Assembly: GCA_900540405.1 (NCBI GenBank)
Contig: UQFW01000014.1
Span: forward strand, 1 to 26,258
DNA length: 26,258 nucleotides
DNA from: Candidatus Avelusimicrobium faecicola
GTDB lineage: Bacteria > Elusimicrobiota > Elusimicrobia > Elusimicrobiales > Elusimicrobiaceae
Reading direction: 5' to 3'
Shown piece by piece: positions 1 through 8,308 of the stretch. The position numbers and the translations under genes were made by a program. Position 1 is the stretch's first letter; the number at the start of each line of letters is the position of its first letter. The notes beneath the pieces are model-generated. The model saw nothing but the letters and a program-made list of their open reading frames with translations, did no database searches and was not told where the DNA came from.

Positions 1-3
1 TCA

Positions 4-46
4 AACGCAAACAAGGGGAAAAATGTTATTTTTCCCCTTGTGCGTT
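4..46 (-). terminator. Long hairpin downstream of tlyA, likely terminator
   Basis: A nearly perfect inverted repeat. The 13-nt arm at 12-24 pairs exactly with 28-40 around a 3-nt loop. A further 6 bp (4-9 with 41-46) pair across a 2-nt bulge. It lies 25 bp past the tlyA stop and would end the zapA-to-tlyA transcript. The outer tail is only moderately T-rich and the U-run lies inside the stem, so it is not a textbook intrinsic terminator. It could instead be a repeat element cut by the window edge. Confidence 0.55.
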
Positions 47-71
47 AATCTCTAAATCCTACCAAATGCCG

Positions 72-827
72 TTATCTATCAATGCGGACGTGCCATAGAA
101 ACTCTACATTCCCATGCACCCCCTTAATCGGGCTCTCCATCAACTCCAACCCCTCCGCGCCGTATTTGGCTTTCAGGTTTTCCTCAAAAAATCCGCGCAC
201 GCTGTCAATAGCCGCTTGGCGGTTTTCTTCCGTCTTTACAATGCCGTGCGGCACTTGCTTGGGGGAAAGCTCAAACTGGGGTTTAATTAAAAAAACCACA
301 TCCGCTTGCGGCGCAAGCACCTTAAACAACGGCTCCATAATCATTTTGAGCGAAATAAAAGACACATCCACCGCGGCAAATTGCGGGGCATTTTCAAACA
401 AATCCGGCGTCATGTAGCGCGCATTGGTTTCCGGTTTGAAATGGAAATTTTTATAGCGCAGCATTTCGCTGGCGATTTGCCCCTTGCCCACATCCACGCC
501 GTACACTTCCCGCGCGCCGGCTTGCAACATGCAGTCCGAAAACCCCCCGGTTGCCACGCCGATATCCACGCAAACTTTGTCTTTTACGTCCAAATTCCAC
601 GCCTTAATAGCGCCCGCCAATTTTAAGCCGCCGCGGGACACATACGGGCAGCTTTTTTCCTTAATGGAAATCACATCTTCCGGCAGAATGGTGCGGTCCG
701 CGCGGGTATCCGCCTGGCCGTTTACCAGTATTTCCCCGGCCATAATGCTGGCCTGCGCGCGGTTGCGGCTTTGGAAAAACCCGCGCTCCACCAGCGCCAT
801 ATCCAAACGCAATTTTTTATTCGCCAT
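72..827 (-). CDS. tlyA: TlyA-family rRNA 2'-O-methyltransferase
   Basis: This is a 251-residue protein with the two-part TlyA architecture. An N-terminal S4 RNA-binding domain (about residues 5-65, including the RNRAQASIMAGEILVNG stretch) is followed by an FtsJ/RrmJ-type Rossmann methyltransferase. SAM motif I reads DIGVATGGFSD, and a proline-rich segment reads FLIKPQFE. Family members methylate ribose in 16S and/or 23S rRNA, and some have been described as hemolysins. The start at 827 is an ATG with AAGGA upstream, and it overlaps the end of xseB by 11 bp. A longer frame to 848 would need a TTG start and is less likely. The xseA-xseB-tlyA order is common in bacteria. rRNA methylation is inferred from the family; the exact target nucleotide is not predictable here. 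Confidence 0.93.
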   Translation of the reverse strand: MANKKLRLDMALVERGFFQSRNRAQASIMAGEILVNGQADTRADRTILPEDVISIKEKSCPYVSRGGLKLAGAIKAWNLDVKDKVCVDIGVATGGFSDCMLQAGAREVYGVDVGKGQIASEMLRYKNFHFKPETNARYMTPDLFENAPQFAAVDVSFISLKMIMEPLFKVLAPQADVVFLIKPQFELSPKQVPHGIVKTEENRQAAIDSVRGFFEENLKAKYGAEGLELMESPIKGVHGNVEFLWHVRIDR

Positions 828-1056
828 CGTCGGCTTCCTTGGCTTCAAACGGCTCCAGGGCCAGTTCTTCCCCTTTGCGTTTTAAGGCGCTGACCTTAAA
901 TTTAACGTCTTCCAATTTTTTGGAAAGTTCGCGCGAAAGCGTTAAGCCTTCTTCAAACAATTTTACGGAAGCGTCCAAATCCGTCTGTTCGGCTTCCAAA
1001 GCGGCCACGATTTCTTCCAAGCGGGCCAGTTGGGTTTCAAAAGTTTTTTTAGTCAT
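817..1056 (-). CDS. xseB: Exodeoxyribonuclease VII small subunit
   Basis: A 79-residue helical protein of normal XseB length. It shows the family pattern FETQLARLEEIVAALE near the N-terminus and LFEEGLTLSRELSKKL in the middle, forming the two-helix hairpin that binds XseA. Exonuclease VII degrades single-stranded DNA to oligonucleotides in both directions. Several XseB copies coat the helical region of each large subunit. The gene starts 3 bp after the xseA stop and its 3' end overlaps tlyA, so the three are surely co-translated. The last ten residues are acidic (KEADDGE), which is common at the XseB tail. Confidence 0.95.
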   Translation of the reverse strand: MTKKTFETQLARLEEIVAALEAEQTDLDASVKLFEEGLTLSRELSKKLEDVKFKVSALKRKGEELALEPFEAKEADDGE

Positions 1057-1059
1057 ACG

Positions 1060-2265
1060 TTATTTCACTTCGGCACGGATAGTACCGTCCTTTACTTGAA
1101 TGTAAATAGTTTCCTGCTCGCGCGTTTGCAATACCTGGCTGATAATTTGCCCCTGCGCGTTGCGGGTAATGCTATAACCACGTTTGAGTACGGCCTGCGG
1201 GTTAAGCGCGGCCAACTTGTTTTGCGCCGCCGAAAAACGGCTTTCAAAACGGTGGTATGCGTCTTTGGCAAGCGCCTGCATGGAGAGGGTCAACTCGTCC
1301 ACCCGCTGTTCCCGCTCCCGCGTTAAAACGGACGGGTCCTTAAACACCGGGCACGCTAGGGCGCTTTCCAACCGGCGCGCGGCGCGTTCATACAAAATGC
1401 TGACGGCTTGCGCCATACGCCTGGTAAATTGGTGTACCGTTTCGCGCGTGTTTTGGGAATTTTTGACTACCAGTTCCGCGGCAGCGGACGGCGTGGGTGC
1501 GCGCAAATCCGCCACAAAATCGGCTATGGTAAAATCAATTTCGTGCCCGACGCAGGAAATGACCGGGATTTGGCTGGCGGCTATGGCGCGGGCAACGGGT
1601 TCTTCGTTAAAGGCCCATAAATCTTCCATACTGCCGCCGCCGCGGCCTACCAATAAAACATCCATACGCGGGGCAAAGCGGTTAAAATCGGCAATTGCTT
1701 GGGCAATTTGCGCGGCGGCTTCGTCCCCCTGCACCAGTACCGGCGCCACCACTACTTCCAAATTGGGGCTGCGGCGGCGCAACACGGATAAAATATCCCG
1801 CACGGCCGCCCCCGTGGGCGAAGTGACCACCCCAATACGGTGCGGAAAGGGCGGAATCGGTTTTTTTCGGCGTTCGTCAAACAAGCCTTCGGCGGCTAAT
1901 TTTTGTTTGAGTTTTTCAAATTCTAAAAATAATTTCCCGCGGGAAAGCGGCTCTACGGATTTAACAACCAGTTGATAGCGCCCCTGTTTGGCATAACAGC
2001 TTACGTCCCCCAACACGCGCACGGAAAGGCCCTCCTCCAACATTTGGGCAAAGCGCCATCCGTAGCCCTTAAAAAGCACGGCGGCCAAAATGCCGTTTTT
2101 ATCCTTGAGGTCAAAATAGATGTGTCCGCTGGCGGCTTCGCGCAGGTTGGAAATTTCCCCCTCTACAAAAATCCCCGCGAACACGCCCTCCAACATTTGT
2201 TTAATCACGCCGTTGAGTTCCGAAACGGAAAACACTTGGCCGCAAAAAGGTCTTTCGGGTTCCAT
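1060..2265 (-). CDS. xseA: Exodeoxyribonuclease VII large subunit
   Basis: A 401-residue protein, close to the shorter end of the XseA range. Residues about 8-105 form the N-terminal OB-fold (tRNA_anti type; VEGEISNLREAASGHIYFDL). The catalytic domain follows with the family signatures SPTGAAVRD (149-157), GRGGGSMEDLW (207-217), GHEIDFT (240-246) and RAPTPSAAAE (255-264). A long helical region then binds XseB, and the C-terminus carries the usual LNPQAVLKRGYSI motif. It works with XseB in single-strand DNA degradation linked to repair. Its ATG shares one base with the rarA stop (TAATG), indicating translational coupling. Confidence 0.97.
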   Translation of the reverse strand: MEPERPFCGQVFSVSELNGVIKQMLEGVFAGIFVEGEISNLREAASGHIYFDLKDKNGILAAVLFKGYGWRFAQMLEEGLSVRVLGDVSCYAKQGRYQLVVKSVEPLSRGKLFLEFEKLKQKLAAEGLFDERRKKPIPPFPHRIGVVTSPTGAAVRDILSVLRRRSPNLEVVVAPVLVQGDEAAAQIAQAIADFNRFAPRMDVLLVGRGGGSMEDLWAFNEEPVARAIAASQIPVISCVGHEIDFTIADFVADLRAPTPSAAAELVVKNSQNTRETVHQFTRRMAQAVSILYERAARRLESALACPVFKDPSVLTREREQRVDELTLSMQALAKDAYHRFESRFSAAQNKLAALNPQAVLKRGYSITRNAQGQIISQVLQTREQETIYIQVKDGTIRAEVK

Positions 2266-3515
2266 TATTCCCCCTTTATTTTTTTGAGCCGCTCCGCCAG
2301 GGCGGGTTCTTTGCCCAAAGTGCCCGGCTCATAAAATTGGAGCGGGGCGGGCATATACGGCTGTTTGACGTAATGATTAGGATAGTCGTGCGCGTATTTG
2401 TAGCCGCGGTTTTTGCCGCCCGAACGCAAATGGTCCGGCACCGGGCGGTAGCGGCCCTCGCGCACTTCCTGCAACGCGGCATTAATGGCGTTGTAGGCGG
2501 AGTTGCTTTTGGGGCAACAGGCCACATAAATAGCCGCGTGCGCCAACGGAATACGCACTTCCGGCATACCCAATACTTCCGCGGCGCGGAAAGCCGCCTC
2601 CGCAATCATCAGGGCGGCGGGCTCTGCCAGGCCCACGTCTTCGCTGGCGCAAATAAAAATACGGCGGGCAATAAAGCGCGGGTCTTCGCCGCTTTCCAAC
2701 ATACGCGCCAACCAATACACGGTGGCGTCCGGGTCGGAGCCGCGCATGGATTTGATAAAGGCGGAAATAATATCGTAATGTTCGTCGCCTTTTTTATCAT
2801 AATTTAAGTGGCGCTTTTGGATACACTCTTTGGCAATTTCCAAATCTATTTGTTTGATGCCCGCGCCGTCCGGCTCCGTGGTTAGTACGGCAATTTCAAG
2901 CGCGTTTAACATTTTGCGCCCGTCGCCGTTGGATTGCACAATAAAATATTCCGTGGCTTCGTCCGTCAGTTTGGCGTTTTCTTTGGCGGCGGCGCGGAAC
3001 AGGATTTTGCGCAAATCCCCCGGGCCCAACGGCTTAAATTCAAATACGGAAAAGCGCGATAACAACGCGGTATTAATGTAAAAATAGGGGTTTTCGGTGG
3101 TAATACCAATTAAAATAATATCGCCCCGCTCCACGGACGGCAACAGCACGTCCTGCTGGGTTTTATTAAAATGGTGGATTTCGTCTAAAATAACCAAGGT
3201 GCGGCGCTCCCCAAAGCCGGGGTTTTTCATACGCTCTTTGGCTTCCGCCAATACTTTTTTGAGGTCCGCCACGCCGGCGGCCGCGGCGTTTAGTTCTACC
3301 GTCACCGCGTTGGTGCGCGAAGCAATATAGCGCGCCGTGGCGGTTTTGCCGCAACCGGGCGGGCCGAAAAACACGGCCGATTTTAAGGTGTCCGTTTCCA
3401 ACAGCCGGCGCAACATTTTGCCCCGCCCCAACAAATGCGGCTGTCCGGCAAAATCTTCCAGCGTTTTGGGTGCTTGGCGCGCGGCCAAAGGCATTAAATT
3501 TTCATCATCCGCCAT
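2265..3515 (-). CDS. rarA: RarA/MgsA replication-associated AAA+ ATPase
   Basis: A 416-residue AAA+ protein of the clamp-loader clade. It has Walker A GPPGCGKT (51-58), Walker B LVILDEIH (107-114), sensor 1 GITTEN (137-142) and an arginine-finger SRF (153-155). The C-terminal tetramerisation part contains the family-typical segments [27 protein letters not shown] and the late [12 protein letters not shown]. RarA acts at stalled replication forks and interacts with SSB. The ATG at 3515 has an AAGGGG ribosome site 5 nt upstream. It follows zapA by 9 bp and overlaps xseA by 1 bp, placing it in a division/DNA-repair operon. Confidence 0.96.
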   Translation of the reverse strand: MADDENLMPLAARQAPKTLEDFAGQPHLLGRGKMLRRLLETDTLKSAVFFGPPGCGKTATARYIASRTNAVTVELNAAAAGVADLKKVLAEAKERMKNPGFGERRTLVILDEIHHFNKTQQDVLLPSVERGDIILIGITTENPYFYINTALLSRFSVFEFKPLGPGDLRKILFRAAAKENAKLTDEATEYFIVQSNGDGRKMLNALEIAVLTTEPDGAGIKQIDLEIAKECIQKRHLNYDKKGDEHYDIISAFIKSMRGSDPDATVYWLARMLESGEDPRFIARRIFICASEDVGLAEPAALMIAEAAFRAAEVLGMPEVRIPLAHAAIYVACCPKSNSAYNAINAALQEVREGRYRPVPDHLRSGGKNRGYKYAHDYPNHYVKQPYMPAPLQFYEPGTLGKEPALAERLKKIKGE

Positions 3516-3524
3516 ACATACCCC

Positions 3525-3809
3525 TTATAAAGATGATTTTAATTTGGCAATTAAACGGTCTACCCGGGCTTCTTCTTCCTTGCGCCGTCCGCCCTCATTT
3601 TCGCCCCGGATGTACGCCTGCGCGGCAAAGTGCAGTGCCGCCAGGAGCGCCAGTTTCAGCGTGTCTATTACGTCTTCGTTCTCGCTGATTTCCCGCATTT
3701 TGTTTTCCACTTCGGCGGCCAGGTTGGTAATTTCCACCCCGCCCAACCCCGGGATTTCCACTTCCAGCGGAATTTTGCGTATTTCTACTTCCACAATGTT
3801 TTTTGCCAT
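3525..3809 (-). CDS. zapA: ZapA-like cell division protein
   Basis: A 94-residue protein. It begins with a short beta region (VEVEIRKIPLEVEIPG), followed by the ZapA-type helical pattern: LAAEVENKMREISEN, then DTLKLALLAALHFAAQAY, then a charged C-terminal coiled coil. ZapA bundles FtsZ protofilaments at the Z ring. The start at 3809 is chosen because an AGGA site lies 7 nt upstream; in-frame sequence further upstream runs into a terminator. It heads the operon zapA-rarA-xseA-xseB-tlyA. No clear promoter fits between the upstream terminator and the start, so read-through or an overlapping promoter is possible. Family assignment rests on pattern and length, not on a search. Confidence 0.8.
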   Translation of the reverse strand: MAKNIVEVEIRKIPLEVEIPGLGGVEITNLAAEVENKMREISENEDVIDTLKLALLAALHFAAQAYIRGENEGGRRKEEEARVDRLIAKLKSSL

Positions 3810-3846
3810 CGTTTTTTCCTGCCGTTTAAGCCCGGCTTTTTTTGTT

Positions 3847-3874
3847 AAAAACGGGGGAGGCAAACCTCCCCCGC
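3847..3874 (-). terminator. Intrinsic terminator after the pheS-pheT-coiled-coil operon
   Basis: A perfect stem (3852-3860 with 3865-3873, 9 bp, mostly G-C) with a 4-nt loop is followed on the minus strand by GTTTTT-type tail bases. It lies 18 bp past the coiled-coil gene stop and just upstream of zapA, so it separates two operons. Confidence 0.85.
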
Positions 3875-3891
3875 TTATATAAAACGCTCAA

Positions 3892-4152
3892 TCAGAGGGG
3901 CGCGTTTTCGTCCTGGCGGGATTTTTGGATTTCTTTATCCACCTTAACCAGCAAACGTTTGAGCGTTTGCTGGGTAGTGCGTTTCCACTCCCGCAAGGTT
4001 TTCACTTCCGTTTCCACCGTGCGCAATTTATCCAGGTTCTCCTCCAACTGGCGTACTTTTTGGTGCAAGGCCGTATTTTGGGCCTGCGTTTGCTGTTGGC
4101 GGGCCGCCACTTGCGACACCAACAACTCCAGTTGTTTGAGTTTTTCCTGCAT
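3892..4152 (-). CDS. Small coiled-coil protein, possible ZapB-like division factor
   Basis: An 86-residue protein with no recognised catalytic motif. Almost the whole length is a predicted coiled coil rich in Gln, Lys, Leu and Glu with heptad spacing (LKQLELLVSQVAARQQQ, then VRQLEENLDKLRTVETEVKTL). It begins 4 bp after the pheT stop, and its GAGG ribosome site overlaps the last codons of pheT, so it is co-translated with pheST. It ends before a terminator, with zapA immediately beyond. Small coiled-coil proteins next to zapA recall ZapB, but sequence identity to ZapB is not evident. The division role is inference from position and structure only. Confidence 0.7.
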   Translation of the reverse strand: MQEKLKQLELLVSQVAARQQQTQAQNTALHQKVRQLEENLDKLRTVETEVKTLREWKRTTQQTLKRLLVKVDKEIQKSRQDENAPL

Positions 4153-4156
4153 ACAA

Positions 4157-6532
4157 TTACCTCAAGGCGGCCCCTAGTTTTTGGCCCAATTCCGCCACGA
4201 TTTTATTAAACGCGGCATCCGTTTCGGCATCTTTTAAGGTGCGTTGCGGGTTGGAAAACGCCAAACTGAACGTAAGGCTCTTTTTACCGGCGGGCAGATG
4301 TTCGCCCTGGTACAAGTCAATCAGCTCATAGCTCATTTTTACGTCCAGCCCGGTTTGGTTTAGCACGCTTTGCACTTGCGCATAAGGGATATTTTCATCC
4401 AACACGACCGACAAATCCCGCAAAGACGGCGGGAACACCGCCGGAGCGGCCACCGGGTTAAAGTTTTGGGCGGAGAAAGTTTTTTCCAGCGCCTTGCACC
4501 CAAATTCAAACGCCCACACGTCCGGCGTTTTAATGCCAAACGCTTTGAGGGTCAGCGGGTGGAGTTTGCCCAACACGCCGATTTTTTTGCCGCCTTCCAT
4601 AATGTCCACGGCAATTTTGGGGTGCATATAAACCGGGGCTTTTTCCGCCGGGACCAATTTGGCACCGGGGAGCAGGTTATGCACCACGCCTTTTACAAAG
4701 TAAAAGTCCGGCACCGTCACGCCGCCCGCAAAAAAGGCGCGGCTTTGGATAGCACCCGTCAAAACACCGGCTACCGTATACGTTTCGCCCGGATAATTTT
4801 TGAGCAAAGTAAATGTTTTGGTGCTTTCAAACAAAGCCAAATTATATTGGCCGCGCTTTTGGTTAAATTCCACATTTTTTAACAAGGCCGGCAACAGCGT
4901 GGGGCGTAAAAATTCCCACCCTTGGGCCATGGCATTTTTAATGCGGATACAATGTTTGGGCTCAAAACCAAATTGTTTAAGCTCTTTTTCGCCCAAAAAA
5001 TCAATATTTTTACATTCGTAAAAGCCTAACCCAATCAGTTGGTTGCTGAATTTTTTGGTTAAATCAATGCCTTTGGGGTTATCGGCAAACGACACGGTAG
5101 CTTTACTGGCCGCCAACGGGATAGCATCATACCCTACAAAGCGGGCGGCTTCTTCGGCCAAATCCCACTTGGTGGTTAAATCGCGGCGGAAAGAGGGAGC
5201 GCGGAACACCCAAGTATCGCCGTCCGCCGTAAAAGAGGCGCCCAAGCGGGAGAAAATGCCTTTCAGCGTTTGCGCCTCTAACTGCGTGCCCAAAATGTTG
5301 TTGATGTCCTGCGCGGTAAAAACCACTTCCGGGTTTTGGAATTTTTCCGGGTATTCGTCCGCCAGTGCGCTGGGCGTGCCGCCGCAAATTTGGCAAATCA
5401 GTTGGGTGGCGCGGTTCATAGCCAACAGCGCGCCCTCAATATCCGTGCCGCGTTCAAAGCGTTGGGAAGAATCAGACGATACGCCGAATTTTTTAACGGT
5501 TTTATTAATGGTGGGGGCATCAAAATACGCGGCTTCCAAAAACACGTCCTGCGTGTTTTCCCGGATGCCGGAGTTCAGCCCGCCCATAATGCCGGCCAGC
5601 GCGGTAGCTTTTTGATTGTCCGCAATCACCAGGGAGTTTTCCGCCAGTTCCAATTCGCGGCCGTCCAAAACCGTAAATTTTTCGCCGGGGTGGGCAAAGC
5701 GGATAATTACTTTATCGCCGTCCACTTCCGTACGGTCAAACGCATGGAGCGGGTGGCCGAGTTCAAACATGACATAATTGGTAATATCCACCAACGCGTT
5801 TTTGGGGTTGAGGCCCATAGCCGCCAGGCGTTCTTTCATAAACTCCGGGGATTCTGTATTTTTGACCCCGCGGATGACGCGCCCGATATAGCGCGGGCAC
5901 GCTTGCGGCGCTTGGATTTCAACATGCAAGGCTTCGCCCTGCGTTTGAAACGCCGGGATTTGCGGCAATTTAACCGGCTTATTGAGCAGTACCCCCAATT
6001 CCCGCGCAACCCCCAAATGGGAGAGCAAGTCCGGGCGGTTGGAAGTAATTTCCAAATCAAAAACGGTGTCTTTTTTGCCGTACAGGGTGGAAACGTCCGT
6101 CCCCAGGGGGAGGTTTTCGTCCAGTACCAAAATGCCGTGTGCCCGCGTGTGCGTAAGGCCCAATTCATCCGACGAGCAAATCATCCCTTCCGAGGCCACG
6201 CCGCGGATAACGGCCGGTTTCATAACCATAGTGCCCAAGCGGGAGCCCACACGCGCCAACGGAATTTTTTGCCCCACGGCAATATTGGGGGCCCCGCATA
6301 CCACGCGCTGGGTTTTGCCGCCGCCCAAATCCAAATCCACCAAGTGCAGGTGGTCGGAATTGGGGTGGTCTTCTATATGGGTAATCTGGGCTACCGTCAC
6401 GCCCTCAAAATCGGCCCCGGTGGTTTGCACGCTGGCAACTTCTATGCCCAAATGCACAAACTGTTGGACCATTTCTTCGGGGGTTAAATCCAAATCAATA
6501 AAATCTTTTAACCAAGAATAAACTATTTTCAT
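4157..6532 (-). CDS. pheT: Phenylalanyl-tRNA synthetase beta subunit
   Basis: A 791-residue protein, the normal length for bacterial PheT. It starts with MKIVYSWLKDFIDLDLTPEE. An EMAP-type tRNA-binding domain follows (about 40-150; HIEDHPNSDHLHLVDLDL, QRVVCGAPNI). Next come the B3/B4 editing domain (about 200-370, with DITNYVMFELGHPLHAFD), the B5 domain (about 400-470), the catalytic-like core (SFRRDLTTKWDLAEEAARFVGYD), and a C-terminal anticodon-binding FDX-ACB domain (from about 695; FPPSLRDLSVVLDENIPYAQVQ). With PheS it forms the alpha2-beta2 enzyme that charges tRNA-Phe and hydrolyses Tyr-tRNA-Phe. An AAGGAT site precedes the ATG, and pheS ends 12 bp upstream. Confidence 0.98.
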   Translation of the reverse strand: MKIVYSWLKDFIDLDLTPEEMVQQFVHLGIEVASVQTTGADFEGVTVAQITHIEDHPNSDHLHLVDLDLGGGKTQRVVCGAPNIAVGQKIPLARVGSRLGTMVMKPAVIRGVASEGMICSSDELGLTHTRAHGILVLDENLPLGTDVSTLYGKKDTVFDLEITSNRPDLLSHLGVARELGVLLNKPVKLPQIPAFQTQGEALHVEIQAPQACPRYIGRVIRGVKNTESPEFMKERLAAMGLNPKNALVDITNYVMFELGHPLHAFDRTEVDGDKVIIRFAHPGEKFTVLDGRELELAENSLVIADNQKATALAGIMGGLNSGIRENTQDVFLEAAYFDAPTINKTVKKFGVSSDSSQRFERGTDIEGALLAMNRATQLICQICGGTPSALADEYPEKFQNPEVVFTAQDINNILGTQLEAQTLKGIFSRLGASFTADGDTWVFRAPSFRRDLTTKWDLAEEAARFVGYDAIPLAASKATVSFADNPKGIDLTKKFSNQLIGLGFYECKNIDFLGEKELKQFGFEPKHCIRIKNAMAQGWEFLRPTLLPALLKNVEFNQKRGQYNLALFESTKTFTLLKNYPGETYTVAGVLTGAIQSRAFFAGGVTVPDFYFVKGVVHNLLPGAKLVPAEKAPVYMHPKIAVDIMEGGKKIGVLGKLHPLTLKAFGIKTPDVWAFEFGCKALEKTFSAQNFNPVAAPAVFPPSLRDLSVVLDENIPYAQVQSVLNQTGLDVKMSYELIDLYQGEHLPAGKKSLTFSLAFSNPQRTLKDAETDAAFNKIVAELGQKLGAALR

Positions 6533-6544
6533 TGTTTTATATCC

Positions 6545-7591
6545 TTAAAATTGGGAAAGTACGCGCACGTCGTTTTCGTAAAAGGTGCGGATGTCGTTAA
6601 TGTTCATCATCATCATGGCCAGGCGTTCCACCCCCATACCAAAGGCATAGCCGCTGTATTCGTTCGGGTCAATGCCGCAATTTTTAAGCACGTTGGGGTG
6701 AACCACGCCGGAGCCGAGCATTTCAATCCAGCCGCTCCCCTTACATACCGGGCAGCCTTTGCCCTGGCAGAACACGCATTTTACGTCTACTTCCGCGCTC
6801 GGTTCCGTAAACGGGAAGAAAGACGGGCGGAAGCGGATTTCCGCCTTGTTGCCGAACAAGCCTTTCATAAAGGCGGTCAAATCTTGTTTCAAATCCGCCA
6901 TGCTGACATTTTTATCCACATACAGCCCCTCAATTTGGTGGAATACCGGGCTATGGGTGGCATCTAAACTATCGTTGCGGAACACGCGCCCCGGCGCCAT
7001 AATGCGCAGCGGCGGGCGGTGTTTTTCCATAAACCGGCTTTGCACGTTAGACGTATGCGTGCGCAGGACCATGGAAATCGGAGAGCCGGTATCGGCAAAA
7101 AAGGTGTCTTGCGCATCCCGCGCCGGGTGGTGTTTGGGGATGTTGAGCATATCAAAGTTATGTTTTTCATCTTCCACCCACGGGCCTTCCGCCCATTCAA
7201 AACCCAAATGGGCCAAAATGGTGGTCATGCGGTCCATCGCCACGGAAAGCGGATGCCGGTGACCTTGCGGGGCCGGGAAAGCGGGTAAAGTTAAATCCAA
7301 GCAGGTTTTATTCAGTTCATCATTAATTTGCTTGGCGGCAAAAAAAGCGGTTTTTTCTTCCAACGCGGCCGAAAGCGCCCCTTTCAAGGCGTTGCCCAAC
7401 GGGCCGGCTACTTTTTTATCTTCAATAGAAAAATCTTTCAAACCTTTTAACAGGTCCGTCAGCGCGCCTTTGCGGCCCAAAGCGGCCACGCGCAGTTCTT
7501 CCACAGCGGCTAAATCGGCCGCGGCGGCAATTTTGGCTTTATATTCTTGTTCAATAGCGGAACAAGCGGTTTTGAATTCGGTAATCGTCAT
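6545..7591 (-). CDS. pheS: Phenylalanyl-tRNA synthetase alpha subunit
   Basis: A 348-residue class II synthetase subunit. An N-terminal coiled coil (about 1-90) contacts tRNA. The catalytic core has motif 2 around FRNDSLDATHSPVFHQIEG, a Cys cluster CVFCQGKGCPVCKGSGW seen in many PheS proteins, and motif 3 GMGVERLAMM near the end. It activates phenylalanine and pairs with PheT. There is no purine-rich ribosome site before the ATG. Instead a TATAAT lies only 8 bp upstream, so the transcript may be leaderless or nearly so. There is no sign of a tRNA-Phe attenuator or T-box in the 147-bp upstream gap. Confidence 0.98.
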   Translation of the reverse strand: MTITEFKTACSAIEQEYKAKIAAAADLAAVEELRVAALGRKGALTDLLKGLKDFSIEDKKVAGPLGNALKGALSAALEEKTAFFAAKQINDELNKTCLDLTLPAFPAPQGHRHPLSVAMDRMTTILAHLGFEWAEGPWVEDEKHNFDMLNIPKHHPARDAQDTFFADTGSPISMVLRTHTSNVQSRFMEKHRPPLRIMAPGRVFRNDSLDATHSPVFHQIEGLYVDKNVSMADLKQDLTAFMKGLFGNKAEIRFRPSFFPFTEPSAEVDVKCVFCQGKGCPVCKGSGWIEMLGSGVVHPNVLKNCGIDPNEYSGYAFGMGVERLAMMMMNINDIRTFYENDVRVLSQF

Positions 7592-7599
7592 ACAGTTAT

Positions 7600-7605
7600 A
7601 TTATA
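7600..7605 (-). promoter_or_regulatory. Candidate -10 box for pheST, very close to the start
   Basis: TATAAT on the minus strand ends 8 bp before the pheS ATG in an AT-rich gap. No good -35 is found 16-18 bp upstream. If used, transcription would begin at or within a base or two of the start codon. A further TAAAAT lies about 10 bp upstream and could serve instead. Confidence 0.4.
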
Positions 7606-7687
7606 GTATTTTACAGCGTTGTATTGGATTTTTAAGGTATTTTAACCTTTTTTTATGAAACGGTATTAATTTTTACTTAAAAACCAT

Positions 7688-7709
7688 AAAAAAACGGGCT
7701 TTCGCCCGC
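7688..7709 (-). terminator. Intrinsic terminator after pth
   Basis: A GC stem (7695-7699 with 7704-7708) closes a GAAA tetraloop on the minus strand and is followed directly by seven T residues (7694-7688). It lies about 30 bp past the pth stop and ends the glmU-prs-rplY-pth operon. Confidence 0.85.
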
Positions 7710-7738
7710 GCTTGATACAAAGTGCGTGGGCAAGTAAA

Positions 7739-8308
7739 TCAGCCGTTAAAGCGGGTCATGGTTTTTTCCAACCCGTCTTTCAGCCAGCTTTCCACCGCGT
7801 TGGCGGCGTTTTCCAAAGCCGGGGCCAATAAAGTTTCGTCCGCCTTGGAAAAGTTAGAAAGTACAAAATCGGCCAAATCAAACGGAGCCGGCTTGGGCCC
7901 AATGCCCACCCGCAAGCGCGCAATATTTTGCGTGCCCAGTTGCTCTATTACGCTTTTCATCCCTTTTTGCCCGCCGGCAGAGCCGGAAGGGCGCAGGCGG
8001 ATATGGCCCACCCCCAAAGAAACGTCATCAAAGCAGACCAGTATATTTTGTGCCGGAATTTTGAAGAACCGGGCCAAGCTGGAAACCAGCCGGCCCGATT
8101 CATTCATATAGGTAAATGGTTTGGCCACCAGCACATCTTTGCCGGCCAAACGGATTTTGGCGTATTCCCCCAGGTTTTGCCAGGCTTGGTAATCCGCGCT
8201 TTGGCGGCGGACGATTTCGTCCGCCACTCTAAAGCCTGCGTTATGGCGGGTACGCGCATATTGCGCGCCCGGATTACCTAAACCGACTACCAGGGAAAGT
8301 TCCGCCAT
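7739..8308 (-). CDS. pth: Peptidyl-tRNA hydrolase
   Basis: A 189-residue Pth1-family protein. It has GNPG at 11-14, the catalytic His in RHNAGF (His22), TYMNESG with Asn69, and the acidic FDDVSL segment (Asp94/95). It releases tRNA from prematurely dropped peptidyl-tRNA. The usual GGHNG loop reads GGQKG here, so the Asn that contacts tRNA in E. coli Pth is a Lys; similar variants occur in other bacteria. The ATG overlaps the rplY stop by 1 bp (TAATG). Pairing of rplY/ctc with pth is widely conserved. Confidence 0.97.
   Translation of the reverse strand: MAELSLVVGLGNPGAQYARTRHNAGFRVADEIVRRQSADYQAWQNLGEYAKIRLAGKDVLVAKPFTYMNESGRLVSSLARFFKIPAQNILVCFDDVSLGVGHIRLRPSGSAGGQKGMKSVIEQLGTQNIARLRVGIGPKPAPFDLADFVLSNFSKADETLLAPALENAANAVESWLKDGLEKTMTRFNG

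Noticed and set aside
5336..6487. 383-codon open frame on the plus strand opposite pheT
   Set aside because: It lies wholly antisense to an unmistakable pheT, has no recognisable domain, and its His/Phe/Arg/Gln-rich composition is what the complement of this GC-skewed gene gives.
7592..7738. T-box or attenuator controlling pheST
   Set aside because: The 147-bp gap contains only the pth terminator and AT-rich sequence; no Phe-rich leader peptide, T-box sequence or alternative hairpins are seen.
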